The position numbers were made by a program, and so were the translations under genes. DNA of 45,306 bases, from NCBI GenBank assembly GCA_000403215.2, contig KE159542.1, forward strand, positions 31,960 through 77,265, read 5' to 3'. Within the stretch, counting starts at the first letter, position 1; the number at the start of each line of letters is the position of its first letter. Source of the DNA: Lachnospiraceae bacterium A4. GTDB taxonomy: Bacteria; Bacillota; Clostridia; Lachnospirales; Lachnospiraceae. Below, one piece after another: positions 26,059 through 34,644 of the stretch. The notes beneath the pieces were generated by a model. That model was not told the DNA's origin, did not search any database, and saw only the letters and a list, made by a program, of their open reading frames with translations.

Positions 26059-26697
26059 TTAGGATTTCTGCTTTTCTTTTAAGAGGGTCTTGAGCTTTTT
26101 ATAAATGGCACTGCTCTTCTGGCTGTCGCGAAACTCTTTGCTCAGCCCATTATTAATCGCCACTTTGGTCTTAAAGCTGTTGAAAATCTCAAGAATCCGG
26201 TCTGAATACTCCTCCTCTGTGAGGTATTGCAGCAACTCCTCCTTTGTGGCTTTGTTGGAATCAGACACTTTTGATTTCGGTTTTGCCTTGGGCTTTGGTT
26301 CGTCGGCAGGCGCCGCCGTCTTAGAAGCCTCCTCTTCCGCCTCAAAGTTTGCAATCCGCGTCACACTCGCGCCGCGCGCCGCCCAGAAGTCAACCAGATG
26401 ATTGAACCCTGTATCCCGCGAGACAATATAGAAACAGTCTCCCGTCCCCTCGCTCTTTGCAATCATATAGCCCAGATAGGACGCAAGCTGGAAATCAAGC
26501 GAGTTTTTAGCGCCTGTGCCTGCCTTATAGGATTCGAGTTTTACGCGCTGTCTTGTGATCTTTTCCACCAGCTCCAGCGAAAATGCCTTGCTCTGCTCTG
26601 TATACATCACGCAGATGGTATCGTTCTCACCGAGATTTTCTATCCCGATAAAGCCGTCTGCATGAACATTTTCATAGTCTATAAAGTAATAATTCAT
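26059..26697 (-). CDS. NYN/PIN-like domain protein
   Basis: Probable RNA-processing nuclease of 212 residues. The N-terminal PIN-like domain (about 1-115) has the expected acidic residues D7 in YFIDYEN, D68 in NSLDFQLASYLG and D95 in IVSRDTGF, as in NYN nucleases that cut RNA. A low-complexity linker rich in Pro, Lys and Ala (about 120-150) joins it to a small helical C-terminal domain (about 155-205), KEELLQYLTEEEYSDRILEI onward. The ribosome-binding site is weak. The substrate cannot be told. Confidence 0.78.
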   Translation of the reverse strand: MNYYFIDYENVHADGFIGIENLGENDTICVMYTEQSKAFSLELVEKITRQRVKLESYKAGTGAKNSLDFQLASYLGYMIAKSEGTGDCFYIVSRDTGFNHLVDFWAARGASVTRIANFEAEEEASKTAAPADEPKPKAKPKSKVSDSNKATKEELLQYLTEEEYSDRILEIFNSFKTKVAINNGLSKEFRDSQKSSAIYKKLKTLLKEKQKS

Positions 26698-26759
26698 AGT
26701 GGTGCGTTTCCCTTCCTCATATCATAATGTTTACATTATATCATGACCTTATTACAAGC

Positions 26760-28100
26760 TCAATCAAAATACTTTAACTTATATTTTTTTGCCGCACCTC
26801 TGCCAACAATCTCAATGAGTCCATTCTCACTCATTTGGCGGGTAAGCAGATAGGCTCTCGTTTTTTTGATGTTCAGGAGCTCCTGTAACTCGTCATCTGT
26901 CATTTCTTTGTACTCTGCCAGATAATCCAGCATCGTTTTCATCTGCGGCGTGACCACTGCGGGCGCAGCCTTTGCGGAGGGCAGTACTGTATTCGTCTTA
27001 TTGGGAGTCGTCTTACTTGGATTCGTGTTCATATTCGGAAGTATGAGTTTGAATGTATTGGGCGTTACCTCAATGCAGGGCTGTACAGCACAATCTTTAT
27101 ACAATGCATAAATTTTACGAATACCAGTTCCATATGCTTCAATCAGCTTCAACCGGTGAAAAATCTCAGCTAATTTGCGGTTGCGGGGCTGGGAAATACC
27201 GCTTCGGATATCCTCCGGCGACAATCCGGGCAAAAGACCGCCAATCGAGATAAACTCCATATATAAATCGTTGATATTTATAATAATGCTGCCGCTGTAA
27301 CTGTAATCTCGGTGAACAAAAGCGTTGAGCAGCGCCTCCCGCAGCGCTTCTTCGGGATAATCAGATTTTTCCACCCGTTCCAGTCCCTTGAACGCCGCAG
27401 AGGTGCGGTTGCAGAGAGACAGGTACATATAGCTGTCCTCCAACTGCCTGAAAACCGAACCGCCAAACTCCTTTGCGTCCTTGAACATCATTTTGTCTTC
27501 ATCTCCAAACACTGCAATCTTTGTCGTATGCTGGCATTGGTCCGATAAAATCCGTGCCAGATTCGTATACTGATCATCATGAATATTTCGCAGTCCCAAT
27601 GCAATATATTTTTCTTCAGTAAAATTCACCTTGTATCGTTTGAAAGTACTCTCTGCTTCCTCAAAAGATAATTCCTGCGTCATGCTGCGCATCTCCTCAA
27701 ACACATCACCGTCAGAAGCCTTGATCATTCTGCGAATCTGGTCCGAAGATGCCTGTACACTTGAAGCCCCCTGCCGCACATACACTCCGGTGGGTTTCAT
27801 GCCTTTGGATTTTAGATAATAAGGTTTGTAGCTGCCTTCTCCCACTTCAACTTGAATTACTTTGTTCTCTTGAAGGGCATATCGCACAAACATGGTGATA
27901 TCAGGCAAAATGGCATCACGGATGCCATTGGTCAGACGCGTGTAGGTGTCATCTACATCCTCAATGCCGATAGGATTGCCTTTATCATCAATACCAATAT
28001 AAATCATGCCGCCCTCCGTATTTGCAAATGCTATAATTTCCTTGTACAAATCATCGACCATCTGGGATTTATATTCAATGCGTTCGCTTTCATACTGCAT
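26760..28100 (-). CDS. AlbA_2/RecG-like ATP-binding regulator
   Basis: Putative transcriptional regulator of 446 residues of the Schlafen-AlbA_2 family, frequently annotated as ATP-binding or RecG-like. The start is the ATG at 28100 (MQYESERIEYKS), eight bases after GGAGG; an ORF start 26 residues upstream lacks one. The AlbA_2 domain (about 1-120) includes EIIAFANTEGGMIYIGIDDKG. A C-terminal ATPase-like (HATPase_c_4) domain follows, with EALREALLNAFVHRDYSYSG and PRNRKLAEIFHRLKLIEAYG. A Pro/Asn/Thr-rich linker leads to a winged helix at the C-terminus (MTDDELQELLNIKKTRAYLL). Target genes are unknown. It lies 62 bases upstream of the PIN gene on the same strand. Confidence 0.8.
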   Translation of the reverse strand: MQYESERIEYKSQMVDDLYKEIIAFANTEGGMIYIGIDDKGNPIGIEDVDDTYTRLTNGIRDAILPDITMFVRYALQENKVIQVEVGEGSYKPYYLKSKGMKPTGVYVRQGASSVQASSDQIRRMIKASDGDVFEEMRSMTQELSFEEAESTFKRYKVNFTEEKYIALGLRNIHDDQYTNLARILSDQCQHTTKIAVFGDEDKMMFKDAKEFGGSVFRQLEDSYMYLSLCNRTSAAFKGLERVEKSDYPEEALREALLNAFVHRDYSYSGSIIININDLYMEFISIGGLLPGLSPEDIRSGISQPRNRKLAEIFHRLKLIEAYGTGIRKIYALYKDCAVQPCIEVTPNTFKLILPNMNTNPSKTTPNKTNTVLPSAKAAPAVVTPQMKTMLDYLAEYKEMTDDELQELLNIKKTRAYLLTRQMSENGLIEIVGRGAAKKYKLKYFD

Positions 28101-28250
28101 AGGCTGTACCTCCACTTTTACTACTTCATAGTATACTCCCTTTTTCATTATTTTCAATAATTGAAAGTGAAAATTCACTATTTATTCACTTATGCATGTG
28201 AAAATTTATCTCCCCTGCCCGCCGCATATGCCGCTATAGCGGATTATCTT

Positions 28251-28273
28251 CTTTGCACGGGTCTGTGCATAAA
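28251..28273. repeat. Dispersed short repeat, copy 1
   Basis: CTTTGCACGGGTCTG followed by TGCATAAA. The same sequence recurs at 39618-39646 with a 6-base internal duplication. It contains the inverted repeat TGCAC/GTGCA. Confidence 0.5.
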
Positions 28274-28360
28274 CGCACGTCACATTTTGCACAAAAAGTA
28301 CCAATCATTTTATGCAAAATAGACGAAATTTTACGAAATATAGATTTTTGTTTAGGGATA

Positions 28361-28369
28361 TGATACAAT
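28361..28369 (+). promoter_or_regulatory. Extended -10 promoter of the metallophosphoesterase gene
   Basis: TGATACAAT is a TGn plus TACAAT extended -10 element, 84 bases upstream of the first ATG. No convincing -35 is seen. Confidence 0.4.
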
Positions 28370-28448
28370 AGATTCGTAATTATAGTAATAGTTTCACAAA
28401 GCCAATACAAGAGCGCTTTCGAGAAGCTATTTATACGAAAGGAGAAAA

Positions 28449-28478
28449 CTTTTATGCACAAAACTTTTATGCACAAAA
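28449..28478 (+). repeat. 15-bp tandem repeat across the start codon
   Basis: CTTTTATGCACAAAA occurs twice in tandem (28449-28463 and 28464-28478), giving two in-frame ATGs (28454 and 28469) and the protein start MHKTFMHKK. A unit of 15 bases keeps the frame. Confidence 0.8.
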
Positions 28479-30121
28479 AAGGAGCAAAACGAATCGCATT
28501 ATCATGTGCTGCACTGCTCGCACTCTCATCAGGAGGCACTGTCTTGGCAGCAGAGGCTACAGCCGTTCCGATTTCAGCGGCGCTTGGAACTGGTCTGTCG
28601 TATGAATTTACAGGCGCAGATGCAGGCAAGGCTGGATATGCTGAGGGTACTATATCCCTTTCTTCTGCCACAGATGCGGCCTATCATCTGTACTGGAGCA
28701 ACAATACAGGTGCGCTTAGCGGGTACTATCCGATTGCGACATTAGAGGTCGGCGCAGGCAAAACAGAAACTTTTTCTTTTGGCTACCACACGGCAATTCC
28801 GGCAGACGCGACAAAGGTGATCGCAGTAAATACATCTGTGACCGACTATCCGTCCGTGGCAGCAGCGGCGGCAGTTTTTGACATTCCCGCCAATAAACGT
28901 CTGGGGTATTCCTCCAAAGACGCACTTTACACGTTTAATTCCTTCTCCGATATCCATATCGACGAGGAGCATTTCGGCGATACGCCCGCATACTGGTGGG
29001 AGTACTCTGAGGCACACTGGGCACAGGCGCTCAACTACGCCACAAACCTCAATGTGGACTTTATCGTCTCCTCCGGCGACCAAGTTACCAATGCCAAACT
29101 TGCCACACTCGATAAAGAGTGGAAGGCTTATCAGCTCATTTTGTCGCAGTCTGATTACGTGAACCCGATATATGAGTCCGGCGGCAACCATGAAGTCCGC
29201 CAAGACGATGCAGTTTCTTATGAATTGCAGACTTTTATCAACAGTACAGGTCTTGACGGCTCGATGAGCACTATGGCAGCCGGAAAGCCTTATTACTCTA
29301 TCACAGAGCCCAAAACAGGCGACCTGTTTATCTTTATGGCGTTAGAAGGCGGCTATCGTCCGGCAAAATATGACGAATTTACAGACGAGCAGCTCAACTG
29401 GGTAGAAAATCTTCTGAAAAACAACTACGGAAAAGGCAAGAACATCTACATTATACAGCACGCGCTCATCAAGGGATATGGCCCCGGTGATGATCTGACA
29501 AATCCGTATTATGGCGGCGCGATTGACATGAGCCTGCCCTCCGCACAGCGTTTTATCGAACTGCTTGAGAACTATAAGGATGTTGTCTGGATTTCCGGGC
29601 ACTCGCATGAGGCGTTCGAGCTGGGTTACAACTTCACAGATAACTTTGGCGCGGCTTGCAGCATGATTCACAATCCGTCCATCGGAAACCCAACGCATGT
29701 GACTGACGGCGCAATCGACTATACCTTCAATGAGAATCTTTCACAGGGCTATTATGTGCAGACCTTCAAGGACGCGATTCTCTTCAACGGCGCGAATATC
29801 TGCGACCAGAAGATTTATCCGTCTTACTGCTATATCATCGACGGAAAGACCTCCCCGCAGAAGCAGGCGGCAAAGCCAGTGACCTTGTATAAAGACGTAA
29901 AGGTTACAGCGGGCATGATGCGTTCTGTCATCGCTAACACGAACACGGTTCTTGGCTTATACTACGAGTACAGCTCATATGACCAGTATCAGGCGTTAAA
30001 GAAATGCTATTATCAGTATAAAAATGCAAACTTTGACGCAATGAACAGCGAAGAACTGCTGACAGCTTACAGCAAATTAAAATCAGGTATTGCTACACTG
30101 CACGAAATTGCGAATAAATAA
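28454..30121 (+). CDS. Secreted calcineurin-like metallophosphoesterase
   Basis: Exported phosphoesterase of 555 residues, perhaps acting on extracellular phosphate esters or nucleotides. A signal peptide (basic KKGAKR, a hydrophobic stretch and probable cleavage after VLA near residue 32) is followed by a beta-sandwich-like N-terminal domain (about 40-150). The metallophosphoesterase domain carries all metal ligands: D166 and H168 (FSDIHID), D209 (SSGDQ), N245-H246 (GGNHE), H336 (IIQHALI) and GHSH at 382-385. The C-terminal region (from about 470) is helical and Tyr-rich, and has no obvious cell-wall anchor. The first ATG is chosen because GGAG lies nine bases upstream; a second in-frame ATG at 28469 results from the tandem repeat. 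Substrate unknown. Confidence 0.87.
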   Translation: MHKTFMHKKGAKRIALSCAALLALSSGGTVLAAEATAVPISAALGTGLSYEFTGADAGKAGYAEGTISLSSATDAAYHLYWSNNTGALSGYYPIATLEVGAGKTETFSFGYHTAIPADATKVIAVNTSVTDYPSVAAAAAVFDIPANKRLGYSSKDALYTFNSFSDIHIDEEHFGDTPAYWWEYSEAHWAQALNYATNLNVDFIVSSGDQVTNAKLATLDKEWKAYQLILSQSDYVNPIYESGGNHEVRQDDAVSYELQTFINSTGLDGSMSTMAAGKPYYSITEPKTGDLFIFMALEGGYRPAKYDEFTDEQLNWVENLLKNNYGKGKNIYIIQHALIKGYGPGDDLTNPYYGGAIDMSLPSAQRFIELLENYKDVVWISGHSHEAFELGYNFTDNFGAACSMIHNPSIGNPTHVTDGAIDYTFNENLSQGYYVQTFKDAILFNGANICDQKIYPSYCYIIDGKTSPQKQAAKPVTLYKDVKVTAGMMRSVIANTNTVLGLYYEYSSYDQYQALKKCYYQYKNANFDAMNSEELLTAYSKLKSGIATLHEIANK

Positions 30122-30142
30122 AAAGTACAATATCTTTAACAG

Positions 30143-30179
30143 ACACAGCCTCATCTGCTTGTGACAGATGAGGCTGTGT
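30143..30179. terminator. Hairpin between convergent genes
   Basis: A perfect 15-bp stem: ACACAGCCTCATCTG (30143-30157) and CAGATGAGGCTGTGT (30165-30179). It separates the metallophosphoesterase from the convergent chemoreceptor. T-runs are poor on both strands, but stem and place suggest a terminator. Confidence 0.6.
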
Positions 30180-30199
30180 TCATCAATCCCCATTCCTTC

Positions 30200-31141
30200 T
30201 TACATCTCCTGCACCATTGCAACCGCCTGTTCGATAATATGTTCGAACATTTCCATCAACACACCTTTTTTGCTGTCGTCAATATCCATATGGTCCATAA
30301 TTTCACCGTAAACCCCTGCCGTGGACGTGAGCGAATCCTGAACCGTCTTAACATACGCACGGTTCTGCTCTACGGCATGGTCAATCGCGTCCCGAACCGC
30401 AGACGTGCCCGATGCGCGCTCTTTGATATCATCAAAATACCTGCCCGTCTCCTCCATACTCCTGATACTGCCAAGCATCGCCTCATCTGACGCCTGTATA
30501 AATTTATTCAGCTCACTGCTCTTTTGCTCAACCTCCACAATGCTTGCATGGATACCATCCACCATATCCTGACTCATCTTTGCGAGCTTGCCGACCTCCT
30601 CCGCAACCACCGCAAAACCCTTTCCCTGCTCACCTGCCCGCGCCGCCTCAATGCTTGCATTGAGCGACAAAAGATCTGTCTGGTCTGCGACCTCGCTAAT
30701 ACCCGACAGGCTGTTACGGATTTTGTCAAGCGCCTGCTGAAGCTGTCCAAACGTTGCCGTCATATTCCTGAAATTCTCCTTCACAGAGCTGGCGTCCTGC
30801 CGCAGACGCTCCATCTGGCGCTGCGCGTCTGCCACCGATTGATCAATCTCCATCTCCACATCATTGAACTGGTCGGCGGCGGCGGTGATTTCCTGAAACC
30901 CGTCATCCATTCCGTTGATATCGTCCCGCAGGCTGATAATGTCATTTTGCAGCCCCGCAAGCTGTTCATTGGCATAGCGCATTTTCTGGGTCGTCTGAAA
31001 GACATCTCCCGCCAGACTCTCCACCACCTGAGCGGCGCTTGTCAGCGCATACTCCAACGGATACTTGTCAAACTGTACTCCTTTTTCCGGCAGGACTGCT
31101 GCCTCCTTCTCTGCTGCTTTTTTTCCAAATCGTCTCAACAC
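30200..31141 (-). CDS. Soluble methyl-accepting-type chemoreceptor
   Basis: Cytoplasmic chemoreceptor of 313 residues with no membrane helix. It is nearly all coiled coil (about 35-300) and has the signalling hairpin tip ([20 protein letters not shown], then [12 protein letters not shown]) at about 152-183. No sensory domain is fused to the N-terminus, which is short and basic ([13 protein letters not shown]). It starts with GTG at 31141 behind GGGAGG, 28 bases after the stop of the FIST gene. The two form an operon, and FIST is the likely separate input module. It should signal to CheA through CheW encoded elsewhere. Confidence 0.87.
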   Translation of the reverse strand: MLRRFGKKAAEKEAAVLPEKGVQFDKYPLEYALTSAAQVVESLAGDVFQTTQKMRYANEQLAGLQNDIISLRDDINGMDDGFQEITAAADQFNDVEMEIDQSVADAQRQMERLRQDASSVKENFRNMTATFGQLQQALDKIRNSLSGISEVADQTDLLSLNASIEAARAGEQGKGFAVVAEEVGKLAKMSQDMVDGIHASIVEVEQKSSELNKFIQASDEAMLGSIRSMEETGRYFDDIKERASGTSAVRDAIDHAVEQNRAYVKTVQDSLTSTAGVYGEIMDHMDIDDSKKGVLMEMFEHIIEQAVAMVQEM

Positions 31142-31169
31142 GCTTTTTCCTCCCTATTTTTCCGTCAAA

Positions 31170-32240
31170 CTACTCAAATGCCAGACAGCACATTGTCTGG
31201 TTGACAAACTGCGTATTATAATGTTCTCCCACGCCAACCATGCCCGCGTGCGAAAAGCTGCGGCTCATCTCAGCAAGATAGCTGTCCCAGTACTTGTCGT
31301 CATTGAACATAATATAGCGAAACAGACAATTGACAGACAGCACCGCAGACGCCCTGCCCAGATCATGCTGTATCTTTGTGATGGTATCCTGCACTACTTC
31401 TCTGTAGTCTCCCATATTCAGAATCGTCAAAAAATCCATCTTGTTTGCCGGCCGAAACGTCGTGATGCTGCCGTCCGCCTCAACGCCCTTGATCGAAACG
31501 ATATATGTATCCGAGTCGCAGACATGCCCAAACGGGTTTTTGAACGTCTGTGTCGTGATTTTATCTCTGGAGATTCCCAGCTCCGAAGTGTAAACCTTCT
31601 CCGCAGAAACATTTTCCAAAGTACGGATTTTATAGGATTTGGGGTCCGCCTCCGTCACCATAAACTGCTTCTGTTTATCCGAGTGGACATAGATATTTTC
31701 CTTGTAGGACTTAATCTTTCCTTTGAGATTGCGAAACATAAAAAACGCACATGCGTCCTGATACACTTTGCCATTACATGCAACCGAAGCCGAATTGCTC
31801 GTACCACCCGCAAGATCGTATCCCGCGCGGCAGAGATAATTTGACAAAGTTGTGACCGCACGGACATCACAGCCCGCCGAGCAGATATCGAAACATGCCG
31901 TCCTCCCCCGCTCGCCACCGACCGCCTTCACCGCGTTTTCAAGGCGCCTGATATATTTGATGGGCATGACTGACGCCTGCTCAAGCACATCTGCCACGAC
32001 TTTGATCTCGCCCCGCATCGCAGTCACTGTGATGCCTTGGTCAAAAAACTGCTTATCTATATACGCCTGCCCCACGCCGCCTATACACGCAACGCCGGGA
32101 AAACGCTTCTCAATCTCTGTTGCGGCGTGCTCTAGCATCTCCTCGCCCGCAACCGAAAAAAACAGCGCCGCAGGTTCGCTGATTCCGCTCAAAGCCTCCG
32201 TCACATCTCCCTTCTTGCTGCTGCCAAATGTAAATTTCAT
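31170..32240 (-). CDS. FIST domain sensory protein
   Basis: Cytoplasmic ligand-binding protein of 356 residues with FIST N- and C-terminal domains. FIST domains are predicted to bind small molecules such as amino acids and occur with chemoreceptors and cyclic-dinucleotide enzymes. The N-terminal half (about 15-215) includes FPGVACIGGVGQAYID and AGGTSNSASVACNGKVYQDA. The C-terminal half ends with SHAGMVGVGEHYNTQFVNQT, typical of FIST_C. There are no membrane segments. GGAGG precedes the ATG, and TATAAT on the minus strand at 32274-32279 is a likely -10. It is the first gene of a two-gene operon with the soluble chemoreceptor. Confidence 0.85.
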   Translation of the reverse strand: MKFTFGSSKKGDVTEALSGISEPAALFFSVAGEEMLEHAATEIEKRFPGVACIGGVGQAYIDKQFFDQGITVTAMRGEIKVVADVLEQASVMPIKYIRRLENAVKAVGGERGRTACFDICSAGCDVRAVTTLSNYLCRAGYDLAGGTSNSASVACNGKVYQDACAFFMFRNLKGKIKSYKENIYVHSDKQKQFMVTEADPKSYKIRTLENVSAEKVYTSELGISRDKITTQTFKNPFGHVCDSDTYIVSIKGVEADGSITTFRPANKMDFLTILNMGDYREVVQDTITKIQHDLGRASAVLSVNCLFRYIMFNDDKYWDSYLAEMSRSFSHAGMVGVGEHYNTQFVNQTMCCLAFE

Positions 32241-32557
32241 CCTTTGTGTCCTCCATATTGATCTCTTTTACCGATTATATACAACGCATCGACAATTAAA
32301 TTATTGTAATTATAACATAGAATATAGAATTTTCCTACTATTTTTTGTATACTGTGCATAAAAAATTATAGAGCCAGCAATTTTCTGTTTTACAAAGTCA
32401 ATCCTTGGTGTACCAATCGCAGAAATTGTATCAAATCATAATATTTCAGGCTTTATATTGAAAATTCTCATCAAATGAATTATAGTTAAAATGTACGAAA
32501 TAAGACGATAAATTAAAATATATAGTGCGATAGCACTAAAAAAGGAGGCAGACAGAT
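32241..32557. other. Divergent AT-rich intergenic region
   Basis: This 317-base gap lies between the FIST operon and malQ. It holds the TATAAT of the FIST promoter (32274-32279, minus) and, just before the malQ ribosome-binding site, a 6-bp hairpin TAGTGC-GATA-GCACTA (32523-32538). No coding sequence is seen. Confidence 0.5.
32523..32538 (+). promoter_or_regulatory. Hairpin before the malQ ribosome-binding site
   Basis: TAGTGC and GCACTA pair around GATA immediately upstream of the AAAGGAGG. It may be an operator-like palindrome or a leader hairpin. No regulator is assigned. Confidence 0.3.
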
Positions 32558-34123
32558 ATGAACAGAGCTGCGGGCATTTTACTACCTATCGCCAGCTTGC
32601 CATCAAACTACGGCATTGGCTGTTTTTCCCAAAGCGCTTACGATTTTGTAGACTGGCTCAAACAAGCTGGTCAAACCTATTGGCAAATCCTGCCGCTTGG
32701 TCCTACAAGCTACGGAGATTCCCCATACCAGTCCTTTTCCACATTTGCCGGAAACCCATACTTCATTAGTTTGGAAACTTTGGTGGAGGAAGGCGTCCTC
32801 ACAAAAGCTGAATGTGATGAAGCGGACTTTGGCAGCATTGATCATGACATTGATTATGAAAAACTTTACATAAACCGCTATCCACTCCTGCGCAAAGCAT
32901 ATGAGCTCAGCAACATCAGCAAAAACGCCGCCTATCAAAAATTTGTGTCAGAAAATAGCTGGTGGCTGTCGGATTACGCTTTGTTTATGGCAGTAAAAGA
33001 ACGTTTTGAGGGAAAGCCGTGGACAGAGTGGGCGGAGGATATCCGTCTGCGCTGGGCAAACGCGATGGACTACTACCGCAGAGAGCTGTATTTTGACATT
33101 GAGTTCCAGCAATACCTGCAATTCCAGTTTTTTACCCAATGGAATAAGCTGCGTAAATACGCCAATGACAAGGGCGTCCGAATCGTAGGCGATATCCCGA
33201 TTTACGTTGCGATGGACAGCGCGGATACATGGGCGCACCCAGAACTTTTCCAGCTGGACGGTGAGAATATCCCCACGGCTGTAGCGGGCTGCCCGCCAGA
33301 CGGCTTCTCGGCAGACGGCCAGTTGTGGGGCAATCCGCTCTACCGCTGGGATTACCACAGACAGACAGGATACGATTGGTGGATTACACGCCTGTGGTAC
33401 TGCTTCCAGATGTATGACGTTGTCCGCATCGACCATTTCCGCGGCTTTGACGAATACTACTCCATTCCATACGGAGAGGAGACAGCCGTGAACGGACACT
33501 GGGAAAAAGGCCCCGGGATTGAGTTGTTCCGCACGATGGAGAGACGACTTGGCAAACATGAAGTGATTGCGGAGGATTTGGGCTATGTCACAGACTCTGT
33601 CCGCCAGTTGGTGCGCGACAGCGGCTTCCCCGGCATGAAGGTCTTAGAATTTGCATTTGATTCCAGAGACTCCGGCTCTGCAAGCGACTATTTCCCGCAC
33701 AATTTCACGGAAAACAGCGTCGCATACACGGGAACGCACGACAATGAAACTCTTGTGGGCTGGTTCCAGAGCATTCCCCGCCAAGACCTGCAAATGGTGC
33801 GCGATTATCTCTGCGACCAGCATACTCCGGAAAATCAGCTCTACAAACCGCTGATTTCGCTGGTGATGCGCAGTATTGCCAAGACATGCATTATACCGAT
33901 GCAGGACTATCTTGGCCTTGACAACGACACCCGCACCAACAAGCCCTCCACATTAGGCATCAACTGGCGCTGGCGCGTCCGCAAGAAAGAACTGAGCGCT
34001 GCACTTCAAAAAGAAATTCTGGGTGTGACCAAACGTTATGGCCGCATGAACTGGTTCCAGACCGAAGAAGAAAAGGCAGAAGAAGCCAAAGCAAAAGAAG
34101 CAGAAAAAGCAAAGGCAAAATAA
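32558..34123 (+). CDS. malQ: 4-alpha-glucanotransferase (amylomaltase)
   Basis: Enzyme of family GH77 that transfers maltooligosaccharide units in maltodextrin and glycogen use, in the cytoplasm. The 521-residue protein carries the catalytic nucleophile D292 in VVRIDHFRGF, the acid/base E339 in VIAEDLGYV and the stabiliser D395 in TGTHDNET. The N-terminus is typical (AAGILLPIASLPSNYGIG). The usual family length is about 500, and an unusual tail rich in Lys, Glu and Ala (about the last 20 residues) follows. AAAGGAGG precedes the ATG. It stands alone between an intergenic hairpin and a terminator, so it is probably monocistronic. Confidence 0.93.
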   Translation: MNRAAGILLPIASLPSNYGIGCFSQSAYDFVDWLKQAGQTYWQILPLGPTSYGDSPYQSFSTFAGNPYFISLETLVEEGVLTKAECDEADFGSIDHDIDYEKLYINRYPLLRKAYELSNISKNAAYQKFVSENSWWLSDYALFMAVKERFEGKPWTEWAEDIRLRWANAMDYYRRELYFDIEFQQYLQFQFFTQWNKLRKYANDKGVRIVGDIPIYVAMDSADTWAHPELFQLDGENIPTAVAGCPPDGFSADGQLWGNPLYRWDYHRQTGYDWWITRLWYCFQMYDVVRIDHFRGFDEYYSIPYGEETAVNGHWEKGPGIELFRTMERRLGKHEVIAEDLGYVTDSVRQLVRDSGFPGMKVLEFAFDSRDSGSASDYFPHNFTENSVAYTGTHDNETLVGWFQSIPRQDLQMVRDYLCDQHTPENQLYKPLISLVMRSIAKTCIIPMQDYLGLDNDTRTNKPSTLGINWRWRVRKKELSAALQKEILGVTKRYGRMNWFQTEEEKAEEAKAKEAEKAKAK

Positions 34124-34130
34124 CATATAT

Positions 34131-34174
34131 AAAACAGAGGCAGACTCCACACAACAGGAATCTGCCTCTGTTTT
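34131..34174. terminator. Bidirectional terminator after malQ and acpP
   Basis: AAAACAGAGGCAGA (34131-34144) pairs exactly with TCTGCCTCTGTTTT (34161-34174), a 14-bp stem with T-runs on both strands. It lies between the convergent ends of malQ and acpP. Confidence 0.85.
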
Positions 34175-34215
34175 CATCTACAGTTCTAAACTACACTCTG
34201 ATCTGAAATAGTCCC

Positions 34216-34449
34216 TTAAATGTCCGCGCCCTGCTCCTTGAGAAACTCGATAATATCGCCAACTGTCTTGACGCGCTTATCCACCTCTTCATAATCCGCC
34301 GTGATCCCATACTCGTCCTCAAACGCCATCATCAGCTCTACCAAATCAATAGAATCCGCACCAAGATCATCCTTCAGATTCAAGTCCTCTGTAAGCTCGA
34401 CGCCTGTTAAATGTAACTGTTCCTCGATGATTTCCAATACTCTTTCCAT
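34216..34449 (-). CDS. acpP: Acyl carrier protein
   Basis: Carrier of acyl chains on a phosphopantetheine arm in fatty acid synthesis. The 77-residue acidic protein has the attachment site S33 in LGADSIDLVEL. AAGGAG precedes the ATG. It has its own strong promoter. No other fatty-acid gene is adjacent, so it may be a second carrier for another pathway, but the sequence is like that of the primary ACP. Confidence 0.9.
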   Translation of the reverse strand: MERVLEIIEEQLHLTGVELTEDLNLKDDLGADSIDLVELMMAFEDEYGITADYEEVDKRVKTVGDIIEFLKEQGADI

Positions 34450-34571
34450 TCAAAAGTCTCCTTTATACACACTAACTTCGTATTTCTGCGAAACATCCAT
34501 GTAACTTTCATACTCTCATTGTATGCAGTTTGCAACAGCCATATGATGTTCGATTCCTATTAACAAACAGA

Positions 34572-34600
34572 AGTATAGTATTCCAATATATATTTGTCAA
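34572..34600 (-). promoter_or_regulatory. Strong SigA promoter of acpP
   Basis: On the minus strand TTGACA (34595-34600) and TATACT (34572-34577) are exactly 17 bases apart. The leader is about 115 bases. Confidence 0.75.
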
Positions 34601-34644
34601 CGTATTTTCTAAAATTTTTGTAAAAAATACATAAAAATACAAAA

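Larger units (their letters stand above)
28101..28453. other. Divergent intergenic region with repeat and promoter
   Basis: This 353-base gap lies between the AlbA_2 gene (minus) and the metallophosphoesterase gene (plus). It holds a copy of the dispersed repeat (28251-28273), several TGCAC/GTGCA-type half sites around 28260-28320, and a TGATACAAT extended -10 at 28361-28369 on the plus strand. No coding sequence is supported. Confidence 0.5.

Noticed and set aside
28234-28671. 145-residue minus-strand frame overlapping the start of the metallophosphoesterase
   Set aside because: It is antisense to the signal-peptide region of a clear gene, with low-complexity composition.
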